Shown: positions 32,704 to 39,026 of the stretch, piece by piece
How the letters are laid out: every line of letters starts with the position of its first letter
How positions within the stretch are numbered: the first letter of the stretch is position 1
Assembly: GCA_046758845.1 (NCBI GenBank)
Contig: JBHIBA010000009.1
Location: forward strand, 1-39,026
Reading direction: 5' to 3'
Source: JBHIBA01 sp046758845
Lineage (GTDB): Bacteria; UBA8248; JACPRG01; G963555815
DNA length: 39,026 nucleotides
Notes under the pieces: generated by a model
The model's input: the letters and a program-made list of their open reading frames with translations, nothing else
What the model was told of the DNA's origin: nothing
Databases searched by the model: none
Position numbers and translations under genes: made by a program

Positions 32704-33729
32704 TCAGGGACGGACCATTTGCCAAAGAGAATTTTTCGGCATCGCCCGCACAAGTTTCTGTGCCACTGCCAGCTTCAAGAACGCCGTCTCATCCCTGACG
32801 TCCTCGGCCGACAAATAGGGCATCCGGTAAACGGGGCGCTCTTCCCGGAACCACCGAGCGAAGAAACGGGCCTCGTCCTTAGTGGCCCCGCGCACGGCAG
32901 CGGGGAGATAGGTCTGCGCCCACTCTTCGGTCCTTTGATGGGCGTACCTCATGCCTTCCGCCCAGGCCGACAGAAGCGCTCGGGCCTCTTTGTCTTCATG
33001 ACTTACCCAGCTCCGCCAAGCGGTCCAGAAAAGCCCGCCCAACTGCCGGCCGTTCCCCATTCGTTCGCCCCAGTATGTGGCGAAGCTCTTCCCAACTCTC
33101 CGCAATTTTTTCTTATGTAAGGGCTTCAAGACGAAGGGCATGGCGTTGATTGCCACATCGGCTTCTTTCTCAACGAGTTTTTCGGGACCAATGCGCCAGG
33201 GCGCGGTTTGGACCTGGAAATCGGTTTCGGCGTTTAATCCCCAGACGGCGGCCAAGACGACCTGTCCGATTCTCGTTGCCCGCGTATTCCAGCCGGGATG
33301 AACCAGCCGCATCCCCTTGAAGACCCGCGGATTTTCCCCCGGCCGATCCGCTCGCGCATACATCGCTTCATAGGAAGTGGAATCCTTTCCCCAAATGACC
33401 ACCTCCAGGCCGTCCTCCACGGCCAGACGGGCCACATCGATGGTGCTCAACAAGACGGCCTCCGCCTCTTTTTGCGCCAGACGCAATTGAGCGTCGCTGG
33501 AGAATTTCACCTCAATATCGACGCCGGCCCGGCGGCCTCTCTTCTTCCAGACGCCAGAATCCCGCAGGTAAAGAGCGATCATCTTCGTCGTCACCGACGG
33601 CCCCAGGGCGGCCCGAACCCTATCTCCTGCCCATGAGGGGGGCGCGAGGCCAGGGCCTGAATATGATAAGGTGACACACAGAATTGCGATGAATTTGACC
33701 GGCGCGGCAAGAAGCGGGCTTCGTTTCAC
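32704..33729 (-). CDS. SsuA/NMT1-type substrate-binding protein, diverged third copy
   Basis: 341 residues, GTG 33729 with no clear ribosome site. Signal peptide ends near SWA at residue 34. Related to the tandem pair at 650-2840 over the whole length: LRLVHPGWNTRATRIGQ-type block (corresponding to HPGWDTGTAQ), APWRIGPEKLVEKEADV, SAWAEGMRYAHQRTEEWAQTYL and the terminal WQMVRP. The conserved GTAQ signature has changed to RATR, so the ligand is probably different. No permease or ATPase is adjacent; it could be an orphan that shares the transporter at 2945-4594. It lies directly upstream of the beta-oxidation genes. Confidence 0.8.
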   Translation of the reverse strand: MKRSPLLAAPVKFIAILCVTLSYSGPGLAPPSWAGDRVRAALGPSVTTKMIALYLRDSGVWKKRGRRAGVDIEVKFSSDAQLRLAQKEAEAVLLSTIDVARLAVEDGLEVVIWGKDSTSYEAMYARADRPGENPRVFKGMRLVHPGWNTRATRIGQVVLAAVWGLNAETDFQVQTAPWRIGPEKLVEKEADVAINAMPFVLKPLHKKKLRRVGKSFATYWGERMGNGRQLGGLFWTAWRSWVSHEDKEARALLSAWAEGMRYAHQRTEEWAQTYLPAAVRGATKDEARFFARWFREERPVYRMPYLSAEDVRDETAFLKLAVAQKLVRAMPKNSLWQMVRP

Positions 33730-33999
33730 AACAAAACTTCGGAAAATGTGTTATCCCCCGGCCGAAGGCCCTGGGGTCTTATCTAGCTCTCGCGACCACT
33801 GGTGTCCAGCGCCATGACGGTCTCAGCGAAGTGGGGCCAGGCCCATCGAAGAAATCGGTCCTCAGTCCGGTTGGAATCTTATCACCGAGCCCGGTCCGGC
33901 CCAAGAACGCCTTTCCTGATACGGTAAAGTCGGACCCCGCTTCGTGGGGAAGCGTTCACGACTCCGGCCGCCCTGGGGGGCGTAGTGAGAAGAATGGGC

Positions 34000-34029
34000 T
34001 TGACGCTCCTTCGTCTGGGGCCATATATT
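34000..34029 (+). promoter_or_regulatory. Sigma70-type promoter of the tRNA-Val/tRNA-Asp operon
   Basis: TTGACG (34000-34005) and TATATT (34024-34029) match five of six bases each and are separated by 18 bp. The predicted start is about 10 bases before tRNA-Val at 34048. It is the best promoter in the window. The rest of 33730-33999 shows no gene. Confidence 0.75.
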
Positions 34030-34047
34030 GTGCGAGCCTGATGATTG

Positions 34048-34123
34048 GGGCGGATAGCTCAGTTGGAAGAGCGCCGGCCTTACAAGCCGGAAGTCACAGG
34101 TTCAAGTCCTGTTCCGCCCACCA
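34048..34123 (+). tRNA. tRNA-Val (anticodon TAC)
   Basis: 76 nt with encoded CCA. Acceptor GGGCGGA pairs with TCCGCCC. Anticodon stem CCGGC/GCCGG holds loop CTTACAA, giving TAC. D arm and the T loop (GGTTCAAGTCC) are normal. Eighteen bases precede tRNA-Asp, so both are one transcript from the promoter at 34000. Confidence 0.97.
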
Positions 34124-34141
34124 AGCGAAAGATGCACGAGC

Positions 34142-34218
34142 GGGGTTGTAGTTCAGACGGTTAGAACGCTGGCCTGTCAAGCCAGAGGTCGCGGGTTCAA
34201 GTCCCGTCAACCCCGCCA
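34142..34218 (+). tRNA. tRNA-Asp (anticodon GTC)
   Basis: 77 nt with encoded CCA. Acceptor GGGGTTG pairs with CAACCCC (34208-34214), discriminator G. Anticodon stem CTGGC/GCCAG with loop CTGTCAA gives GTC. A broken integrase gene begins 80 bp beyond its 3' end, so this tRNA is a candidate attachment site. Confidence 0.97.
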
Positions 34219-34237
34219 TAAAATCGACGAGATACAT

Positions 34238-34267
34238 GGGGCGGCCATCGGTCGCCCCTTCTTTTTT
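34238..34267 (+). terminator. Rho-independent terminator of the tRNA operon
   Basis: A 9-bp stem (34238-34246 with 34250-34258, one G-T pair) and a 3-base loop is followed by TTCTTTTTT (34259-34267). It lies 20 bp after tRNA-Asp in the correct orientation. Confidence 0.88.
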
Positions 34268-34297
34268 CCGCTTTCTGTCCGCGTTCTGGACAAAAAA

Positions 34298-34600
34298 TTA
34301 GTGGCGACCACCTCCCGCTGCATCCTGTAGAGGCACGATGGTCGGGGTTGTGGGTTTCGAGGCTACGTAGTCCGAAAGGCGGGCGCTGGCCTCTCCCAGA
34401 TCCGCCTCGTTGACAAAATTGTAGCGCTCCAACACTGAACGCGACTCGTGTCCGGTGGTATCCGTGGTATTCATAGCGACTTGCTCGGGAACGCCGGTGC
34501 GGACGAGGTTTCGGGCCACGGTTCGGCGGAAGTCATGGAAGGGCTTCCCCGGAAGACCGACCAGTCGGTAGCCCGGTCCCGACCTGACAATCTCCGGCCT
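34298..34600 (-). pseudogene. Tyrosine-recombinase (phage-type integrase) C-terminal fragment
   Basis: About 100 residues of the catalytic C-terminus: GLPGKPFHDFRRTVARNLVRTGVPEQVA, then GHESRSVLERYNFVNEADL. This gives box II HxxR (HDFRR), the GH motif and the tyrosine nucleophile (ERY). Box I arginine and everything N-terminal are missing; similarity begins near 34560-34600, and a new plus-strand gene begins at 34644. A small in-frame tandem duplication (T-T-D-T-T before GHE) distinguishes it from usual TGHKT sequences. The gene end points to the tRNA-Asp 3' end, the typical arrangement for integration into a tRNA. No intact start, so inactive. Confidence 0.8.
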
Positions 34601-34643
34601 CCAGGAGAAATCCGGCCCGAAAAGCGAAATGGGAGAATGGAAC

Positions 34644-35072
34644 ATGCAGAAGAAATGCGAAGCGGAAATTTTCGAACTGCACCAATTTTTCGTCGAGTGG
34701 ATGACCGGGGCGCAACCTCGAACGCCCCGAGCCTTTGAGCGCTTCGACAAAGTCATCTCAGACGGCTTTGTCATCATCAGCCCTGACGGTGTGCTGACCA
34801 AGCGGGCGCCTCTATGCGATCAACTGGAGGCGGCCCACGGTGTCCACTGCGAAGCGGCAAAGAATTTCCGGATCTGGATCGAAGACTACCAATGCCGTCG
34901 AACGGAAGGAGACATCTGCCTGGTCACCTATCAGGAATGGCAACAGCTGTCCGGCGCAACCACAGGCCGTCTTAGCACAGCACTTTTCCGCTCTTGCCCA
35001 GATACGCCGAACGAAGTGAAATGGCTGCACGTCCATGAGACATGGCTGCCGGGCCAAGCGGCTCCGACATGA
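34644..35072 (+). CDS. SnoaL/DUF4440-like protein
   Basis: 142 residues from ATG 34644, with GGGAG eight bases upstream. The pattern fits a cone-shaped NTF2-like domain: EIFELHQFFVEWMTG, RFDKVISDGFVIISPDGVLTKR, then VTYQEWQQLSGATTGRLSTALFR and WLHVHETWL. Members include polyketide cyclases and small-molecule isomerases, but many are uncharacterised. It is a single gene between the integrase relic and a DUF72 fragment. No catalytic assignment can be made. Confidence 0.7.
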   Translation: MQKKCEAEIFELHQFFVEWMTGAQPRTPRAFERFDKVISDGFVIISPDGVLTKRAPLCDQLEAAHGVHCEAAKNFRIWIEDYQCRRTEGDICLVTYQEWQQLSGATTGRLSTALFRSCPDTPNEVKWLHVHETWLPGQAAPT

Positions 35073-35123
35073 AATCAAAAAGTAATGGTGGGAGAAAGAC
35101 GCAGGCGAACAGAGGTACAATGA

Positions 35124-35309
35124 CCTGAACTCTCAGGAAAAGCTCTTCCCCTACGCCGAGTTCTTGAAGAGAGGAAGGAGGCCGAGGGAAGCAGGAACTT
35201 CGGCGTTTTCTTCAACAACCATTTGCGGGGTCAGGCCGCCGCCAATGCCCTACAGCCCAAGGTGACGCTCGCCGAACCCGTTGGAGCTGAGTTCCCCCCA
35301 ACCATGTAA
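35124..35309 (+). pseudogene. DUF72 family, C-terminal fragment
   Basis: Between a stop at 35121 and a stop at 35307 the frame reads KEAEGSRNFGVFFNNHLRGQ, followed by AAANALQPK and about 14 further residues. The FFNNHxxGQAxxNAL motif is the C-terminal signature of DUF72 (YecE-type TIM barrel) proteins. No N-terminal part exists upstream; preceding frames hold stops. The matching N-terminal part of a DUF72 protein lies 2.1 kb downstream at 37411, in the wrong order. No start codon is supported, so this is a relic. Confidence 0.68.
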
Positions 35310-35387
35310 GGCGCCGTTCCCGGAGGATGCAAAGGGTGTCCGTAGTCGGTGCAGCAGGGGGAAATTGAATAATTCGGGAGGGAACCC

Positions 35388-36467
35388 ATGAAGTTTGGAA
35401 TTCTTTTCACCTCGCATCCGGATCCGTCGACTGAGCCTTATCCACACCGCGACATCCACGCGCGTGTCACAAGGCAGGTGCTGGAGGCGGACCATCTGGG
35501 GTACGACACCGCCTGGATTGCCGAGCACCATTTCAGCAACAAGTACGGAATCATGCCGGACCCGTTTACCTATAGTGCCCACCTGGCAGCAAAGACGAAG
35601 CGGATCAACCTGGGGACGGCCGTGATGACGCTGCCGCTGCACAACCCGTTGCGCATCGTTGAAAACGCGGCGCTCGTGGACATCCTGAGCAACGGGCGGT
35701 TCCTTTTAGGCCTCGGCTCGGGCTATCGTCCCTATGAGTTCGAAGGTCTGGGCATCGACTTCGAGTCGCGCCACGACATTCAGGAAGAGGCGCTGCCGAT
35801 CGTCCTCAATGCCTTCCACAAGCGCCGGGTCCACCACGACGGCAAGTACTTCCGCCATGAGGTCGCCGGCGACTGCGAAATTTTCCCGGTCAGCGTTCAG
35901 ACGCCCCATCCGCCGCTCTACATGGCCGCGGGGACCGAGCGATCGATCGGGATTGCGGCCCGTTACGGCTTCGGCCTGATGCTCTCCACTCTTCCCAGGT
36001 TTGAGACGCTGGCGGGCCAGGTGGCTTTCTACCGGGAGAGGTTGAAGGAGGCTCCGGCCCCATGGAAGAGCAACCCCGCATTCGGTCACATCGATATCGC
36101 CCGCTGGGTCTACGTCGCCAAGACCGATGCCAAGGCCAAGGAGGAGAGCGAAGAGGGCATTATCCGTCATCTGAAGCATTTCTTGGGGAGGGGGACCGCG
36201 GGCTATCTCGGGCGCGTCTCCGAGAAGGACATGCAGGCCGAGCTGAACTACGACGACCTGACAGAGAGCACGTTGTTACACGGCTCGCCGGAGACGGTGA
36301 TCGCCCGCCTGGGCAAGCTGCAATCGATGACGGGAATGACCTCCCTCGTGCTGCACTACCCCCCCTACTACGGTCCAGAGAAAACGCTCAAGATGCTTCG
36401 CCTGTTTGCCAAGACCGTGTTGCCAAAGTTCCAGGAAGTTCGGGTGGAAACCACGGCGGCAGGGTGA
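35388..36467 (+). CDS. Luciferase-like (LLM) flavin-dependent oxidoreductase
   Basis: 359 residues. ATG 35388 follows GGGAGGG by seven bases. Typical bacterial-luciferase TIM barrel: MKFGILF, HLGYDTAWIAEHHF, KTKRINLGTAVMTLPLHNPLR and VDILSNGRFLLGLGSGYRPYEFEGL. FMNH2- or F420-dependent monooxygenation or dehydrogenation is expected; the EHHF histidine is the luciferase-type one. Lacks the pyrimidine-oxygenase RutA features. Adjacent 3-hydroxyisobutyrate-dehydrogenase-like gene starts 20 bp downstream, so the two are probably an operon. Substrate unknown. Confidence 0.9.
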   Translation: MKFGILFTSHPDPSTEPYPHRDIHARVTRQVLEADHLGYDTAWIAEHHFSNKYGIMPDPFTYSAHLAAKTKRINLGTAVMTLPLHNPLRIVENAALVDILSNGRFLLGLGSGYRPYEFEGLGIDFESRHDIQEEALPIVLNAFHKRRVHHDGKYFRHEVAGDCEIFPVSVQTPHPPLYMAAGTERSIGIAARYGFGLMLSTLPRFETLAGQVAFYRERLKEAPAPWKSNPAFGHIDIARWVYVAKTDAKAKEESEEGIIRHLKHFLGRGTAGYLGRVSEKDMQAELNYDDLTESTLLHGSPETVIARLGKLQSMTGMTSLVLHYPPYYGPEKTLKMLRLFAKTVLPKFQEVRVETTAAG

Positions 36468-36486
36468 TGAGCCGGAGGGAGAGGTG

Positions 36487-37380
36487 ATGAACGTCGGTTT
36501 TGTTGGCCTCGGGAACATGGGCGGCGCTATCGCGCGCCGCATCATGAGCGTCCGAAAGCTCCATGTCTACGACCTCCGACCCGCGGCAGTAGAGGACTTC
36601 GCACGGGCCGGGGCGGCGCCGACCAGGAGCCCGGGGGAGCTCGCGGCGGCGTGCGACTTGGTCCTGACCTGCCTGCCCACGTCGGACGAGGTGCACTCGG
36701 TCATCTTCGACGATGACGGGCTGCTATCTGGCCTCGGCGCCGGCAGTGTGATCGCGGACATGACAACGGGCGATCCGGTGGCAACGCGGAAAATGGCTGC
36801 CCGGCTCGGGGCCCACAAGGTCCACCTCATCGACGCGCCGGTGAGCTGCGGCCCTCAGGGTGCGGAAAAGGGGACTCTCGCGATCATGGTCGGTGCACCG
36901 AAGGAGTTATACGACCGCTGCTTTGAGGTGTTCGCTGCCGTCACCCCCAACATCTTCCACACCGGCGACGTGGGCAGCGGTCACACCATGAAGCTGGTCA
37001 ACAACGTCATCTCGGCCTGCAACCGCGCGGCCGCCTTCGAGGGCGTGACCCTTGCCGCCAAGAACGGTCTCGACCCGGATGTGTGCGTCAGTATCCTGCA
37101 AAAAAGCTCAGGTCGGAGCTTTATCACTGAGATCACTTTCCCCCAGTTCATCCTGTCCGGAGGGCTGGTACAAGACTTCTCCCTGGGCCTGATGCACAAG
37201 GATCTCTGCTTGGCAACCAAATTGGGTCAAGAGAGCCGAACCCCGATGCTCGCGGGAAACGTCGTTCGCGAGATCTTCCAGGCGGCAGTGAACGAGTACG
37301 GCGCGGATGCCGACATAAATACGCTCATCCGTCTCTATGAAAAGGCGGCCAAGACATCGGTTGTGCCTCCCGAATCCTAA
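36487..37380 (+). CDS. 3-Hydroxyisobutyrate dehydrogenase-like beta-hydroxyacid dehydrogenase
   Basis: 297 residues from ATG 36487, after GGAGGGAGAGG. NAD(P) loop GFVGLGNMGGAIARR, substrate segment DAPVSCGPQGAEKGT (116-130), catalytic Lys169 in GHTMKLVNN. The G in GVTLAAKNGLD and FSLGLMHKDL segments are typical. The enzyme class oxidises beta-hydroxyacids (3-hydroxyisobutyrate, tartronate semialdehyde, related acids). Follows the LLM oxidoreductase. Its substrate-binding loop has CGPQGAEKGTL instead of SGGxxGAxxGTL, so the exact acid is uncertain. Confidence 0.9.
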   Translation: MNVGFVGLGNMGGAIARRIMSVRKLHVYDLRPAAVEDFARAGAAPTRSPGELAAACDLVLTCLPTSDEVHSVIFDDDGLLSGLGAGSVIADMTTGDPVATRKMAARLGAHKVHLIDAPVSCGPQGAEKGTLAIMVGAPKELYDRCFEVFAAVTPNIFHTGDVGSGHTMKLVNNVISACNRAAAFEGVTLAAKNGLDPDVCVSILQKSSGRSFITEITFPQFILSGGLVQDFSLGLMHKDLCLATKLGQESRTPMLAGNVVREIFQAAVNEYGADADINTLIRLYEKAAKTSVVPPES

Positions 37381-37410
37381 CGCAGCAGACGCCCGACCCC
37401 AGAAATGTGA

Positions 37411-37611
37411 GTGAGTGAAGTGAGCGGACGCTTGTTTCTCGGCGCCCTGAGCTGGACTGCGGAGGGCTGGGAAAAGACATTTTCCCCGCCCAGGACCCGT
37501 CCGTCCGCCTCCTTCGGGGTCCATCCGCAGCAATTCAAAACCGTCGAATGTGAAGCGACGTTTTACCGGATACCGTCGCCCGCCGCTTCCTTGAGGGACA
37601 CAACAAAATGA
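37411..37611 (+). pseudogene. DUF72 family, N-terminal fragment
   Basis: GTG 37411 opens a 66-codon frame: RLFLGALSWTAEGWEKTF, then QQFKTVECEATFYRIPSP, diagnostic for the beginning of DUF72 proteins (WxxxxFYP, F-x-TVE-x-x-TFYRIPS). Homology ends near 37580 and the frame stops at 37609-37611, where the TGA overlaps the ATG of the FAD gene as ATGA. About 60 of some 270 residues remain. It matches the C-terminal relic at 35124-35309 in family but lies downstream of it on the same strand. Confidence 0.75.
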
Positions 37612-38990
37612 ACAACAGTAAAACGAAACGCAGACAGCGGGCGATCGCCATTGGGGGCAGCTTTACGGGATTACTGGCGGCCCGGGTGCTGAGCGATCAC
37701 TTCGAGCAGGTCACACTCATCGAGCGCGACAAAATCAATGACCGGCCCGAAGCGCGCAAGGGACAGCCTCAGTCCCATCACGCGCACAGCCTGCTGGCCA
37801 ACGGGCTGGACGTGCTGACCCGGTACTTTCCCGACTTGCCCGATGGCTTACGCGCCGGTGGCGCCACCGTCACCGACATCGGAACCGGCTTTCGCTGGTA
37901 TGCTTCCGGCGGCTACCGGCTGCAATTCGAGAGCGGCCTTGCATCCGCCTTGATGAGCAGGCCCTTCCTCGAATGGCAGATTCGCCGCCGCGTGCTCGCC
38001 CTATCCAACGTCACCGTGCTTGACCAGTCCACGGTCACAGCGTTGCTCACGACCGCCGATGGCGGCCGCGTAACCGGAGTACGGACCCTCCACCAGGTTG
38101 AGAAAAGCCGAGAGGCAGCGCTTACGGCCGACTTGGTGATTGACGCCACAGGTCGCGGGTCTGCCGGACTCAAATGGCTGGAAGCGTTGGGATACACCGG
38201 ACCCAAAGAGGAGACCGTCAAGGTCGGTGTGGCCTACACCAGTCGCATTTACCGTCGCCGTCCCGGTGATCTCGTCGGTGCGGAGTTGGTGTTAATAGCG
38301 CCTGAACCGCCGCATAACAAGCGCTTCGGCGTCATGTTGCCAATGGAAGATGATCGCTGGATCGTATCGCTCGCCGGCTGGGCAGGAAATCACGCCCCGG
38401 CCAACGAAGCGGGGTTCCTGGAATTTGCGCGCAGCCTGGCCGCGCCGGACATTTACAATATGATTCCTCGTCTTGAGCCGCTGACCGACTTCATCACCCA
38501 TAAATTCCCGTCCAATCTGCGCCACCACTATGAAAACTTAACCCGCTTCCCGGGGGGGTTCCTCGTCATGGGGGATGCTATCGCCAGTTTCAATCCGGTC
38601 TACGCGCAGGGGATGAGCTCGGCAGCCATGCAGGCGGCCGCACTCGACGAACTCCTGGCCGGTCGCGGGTCGTTAGACGGTCTGTGGGAGGCGTTCTTCA
38701 AGCGGGCGGCCAAAGTGGTGGACCTCCCGTGGCAATTGGCGGCGGGCCAGGATTTTCGTTTCCCGGAGACTCGGGGAAACAAAACCCCCGGCACAGATCT
38801 GATGAATGCCTACTTTGCCAAAGTAGCCCGGGCAACGCACCGCGATCCGGTTGTGTATGGCGCGTTTCTAAGAGTCACGAATTTGATGGCTCGACGGACG
38901 AGCCTTTTCAAACTGCACATCTTGTGGCGGGTGCTTCGGGGTGGGATCGAAAGGCGCCCAGTCCCCGTACAAAAGGCTCATTCACCTTAA
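37608..38990 (+). CDS. FAD-dependent monooxygenase/oxidoreductase
   Basis: 460 residues. The dinucleotide-binding motif IAIGGSFTGLLAARVL is followed by VTLIERD (14-41), then PQSHHAHSLLANGLDVL, a LVIDATGRGSAG motif and GDAIASFNPVYAQGM near 320, the GD motif that contacts FAD ribityl. Matches flavoprotein hydroxylases/halogenase-like oxidoreductases. ATG 37608 overlaps the TGA of the DUF72 fragment, with GAGGG 11 bases upstream. It is the last complete gene in the window (stop 38988-38990); 36 bases remain after it. Substrate unknown. Confidence 0.88.
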   Translation: MNNSKTKRRQRAIAIGGSFTGLLAARVLSDHFEQVTLIERDKINDRPEARKGQPQSHHAHSLLANGLDVLTRYFPDLPDGLRAGGATVTDIGTGFRWYASGGYRLQFESGLASALMSRPFLEWQIRRRVLALSNVTVLDQSTVTALLTTADGGRVTGVRTLHQVEKSREAALTADLVIDATGRGSAGLKWLEALGYTGPKEETVKVGVAYTSRIYRRRPGDLVGAELVLIAPEPPHNKRFGVMLPMEDDRWIVSLAGWAGNHAPANEAGFLEFARSLAAPDIYNMIPRLEPLTDFITHKFPSNLRHHYENLTRFPGGFLVMGDAIASFNPVYAQGMSSAAMQAAALDELLAGRGSLDGLWEAFFKRAAKVVDLPWQLAAGQDFRFPETRGNKTPGTDLMNAYFAKVARATHRDPVVYGAFLRVTNLMARRTSLFKLHILWRVLRGGIERRPVPVQKAHSP

Positions 38991-39026
38991 ACGGATCAAG
39001 AGCGCGAAGCACCAGCTGCAAGCAGC

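Noticed and set aside
35388..36467. RutA-type pyrimidine oxygenase, to link with the Rid proteins and the amidase
   Set aside because: Sequence follows the LuxA-type pattern (EHHF, LPLHNPLR) with no RutA-specific features, and no RutB/RutD/RutG genes are nearby.
1..39026. CRISPR array or complete insertion sequence
   Set aside because: No regularly spaced repeat family, transposase or terminal inverted-repeat pair was found; the only recombinase is the truncated integrase at 34298.

Overview
The window looks like chromosomal DNA of a high-G+C (about 60% by eye), Gram-negative-type, free-living heterotroph. It carries several lipoprotein or periplasmic binding-protein ABC systems, an ADP-forming acyl-CoA synthetase split into two genes, class I CoA-transferase subunits, a beta-oxidation block, surE-pcm and CCA-encoding tRNA genes. 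The gene set resembles uncultured soil or groundwater lineages (Desulfobacterota, Methylomirabilota, Rokubacteria or Tectomicrobia-like). That placement is inference and cannot be settled from this sequence. GTG and TTG starts are frequent.

Layout. 1-640: relic of a YtcJ-like amidohydrolase and a strong GC hairpin. 650-4594 (minus): an SsuA/NMT1-type ABC importer with permease, ATPase and two tandem paralogous binding proteins. It is divergent from a Rid-family gene (4976, plus). 5450-11100 (minus): acyl-CoA and redox genes, in transcription order IsdG-like monooxygenase, CBS-pair protein, FMN split-barrel protein, rubredoxin, CoA-transferase A and B, acyl-CoA synthetase beta and alpha. 11366-13201 (minus): LOG-like protein, LysM/M23 lipoprotein peptidase and apt. 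13488-16538 (minus): a tightly coupled trio of Gfo/Idh dehydrogenase, DAHP-synthase-like enzyme and a divergent, enlarged AroE-like enzyme. 17436-23410 (plus): a complete BMP-type (nucleoside or base) ABC importer followed by a dihydropyrimidinase/hydantoinase-type amidohydrolase.

23723-26580 (minus): a quinone-oxidoreductase-like MDR protein, a fourth, different NMT1-like binding protein and a second Rid protein. tRNA-Pro(CGG), pcm and surE follow. 28638-33729 (minus): thiolase, 3-hydroxyacyl-CoA dehydrogenase, acyl-CoA dehydrogenase and a small lipoprotein, with a third, diverged relative of the tandem binding proteins upstream.

34000-39026 (plus, apart from the integrase relic): tRNA-Val(TAC) and tRNA-Asp(GTC) with a good promoter and intrinsic terminator. 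Next comes a truncated tyrosine-recombinase gene pointing at the tRNA, then a SnoaL/DUF4440-like gene, a luciferase-like flavin oxidoreductase, a 3-hydroxyisobutyrate-dehydrogenase-like gene and an FAD monooxygenase. The flavin and dehydrogenase genes are bracketed by the C-terminal and N-terminal ends of a broken DUF72 gene in swapped order. This right end looks like an old tRNA-associated island that has been rearranged.

The most unusual items are: the Gfo/Idh-DAHPS-AroE trio, whose AroE member has altered substrate-pocket residues and a large insertion; the circularly permuted DUF72 relic; the two Rid proteins lacking the deaminase arginine, each beside an NMT1-type transporter gene; and repeated TTGA start-stop overlaps. 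No CRISPR array, complete insertion sequence or riboswitch was recognised.
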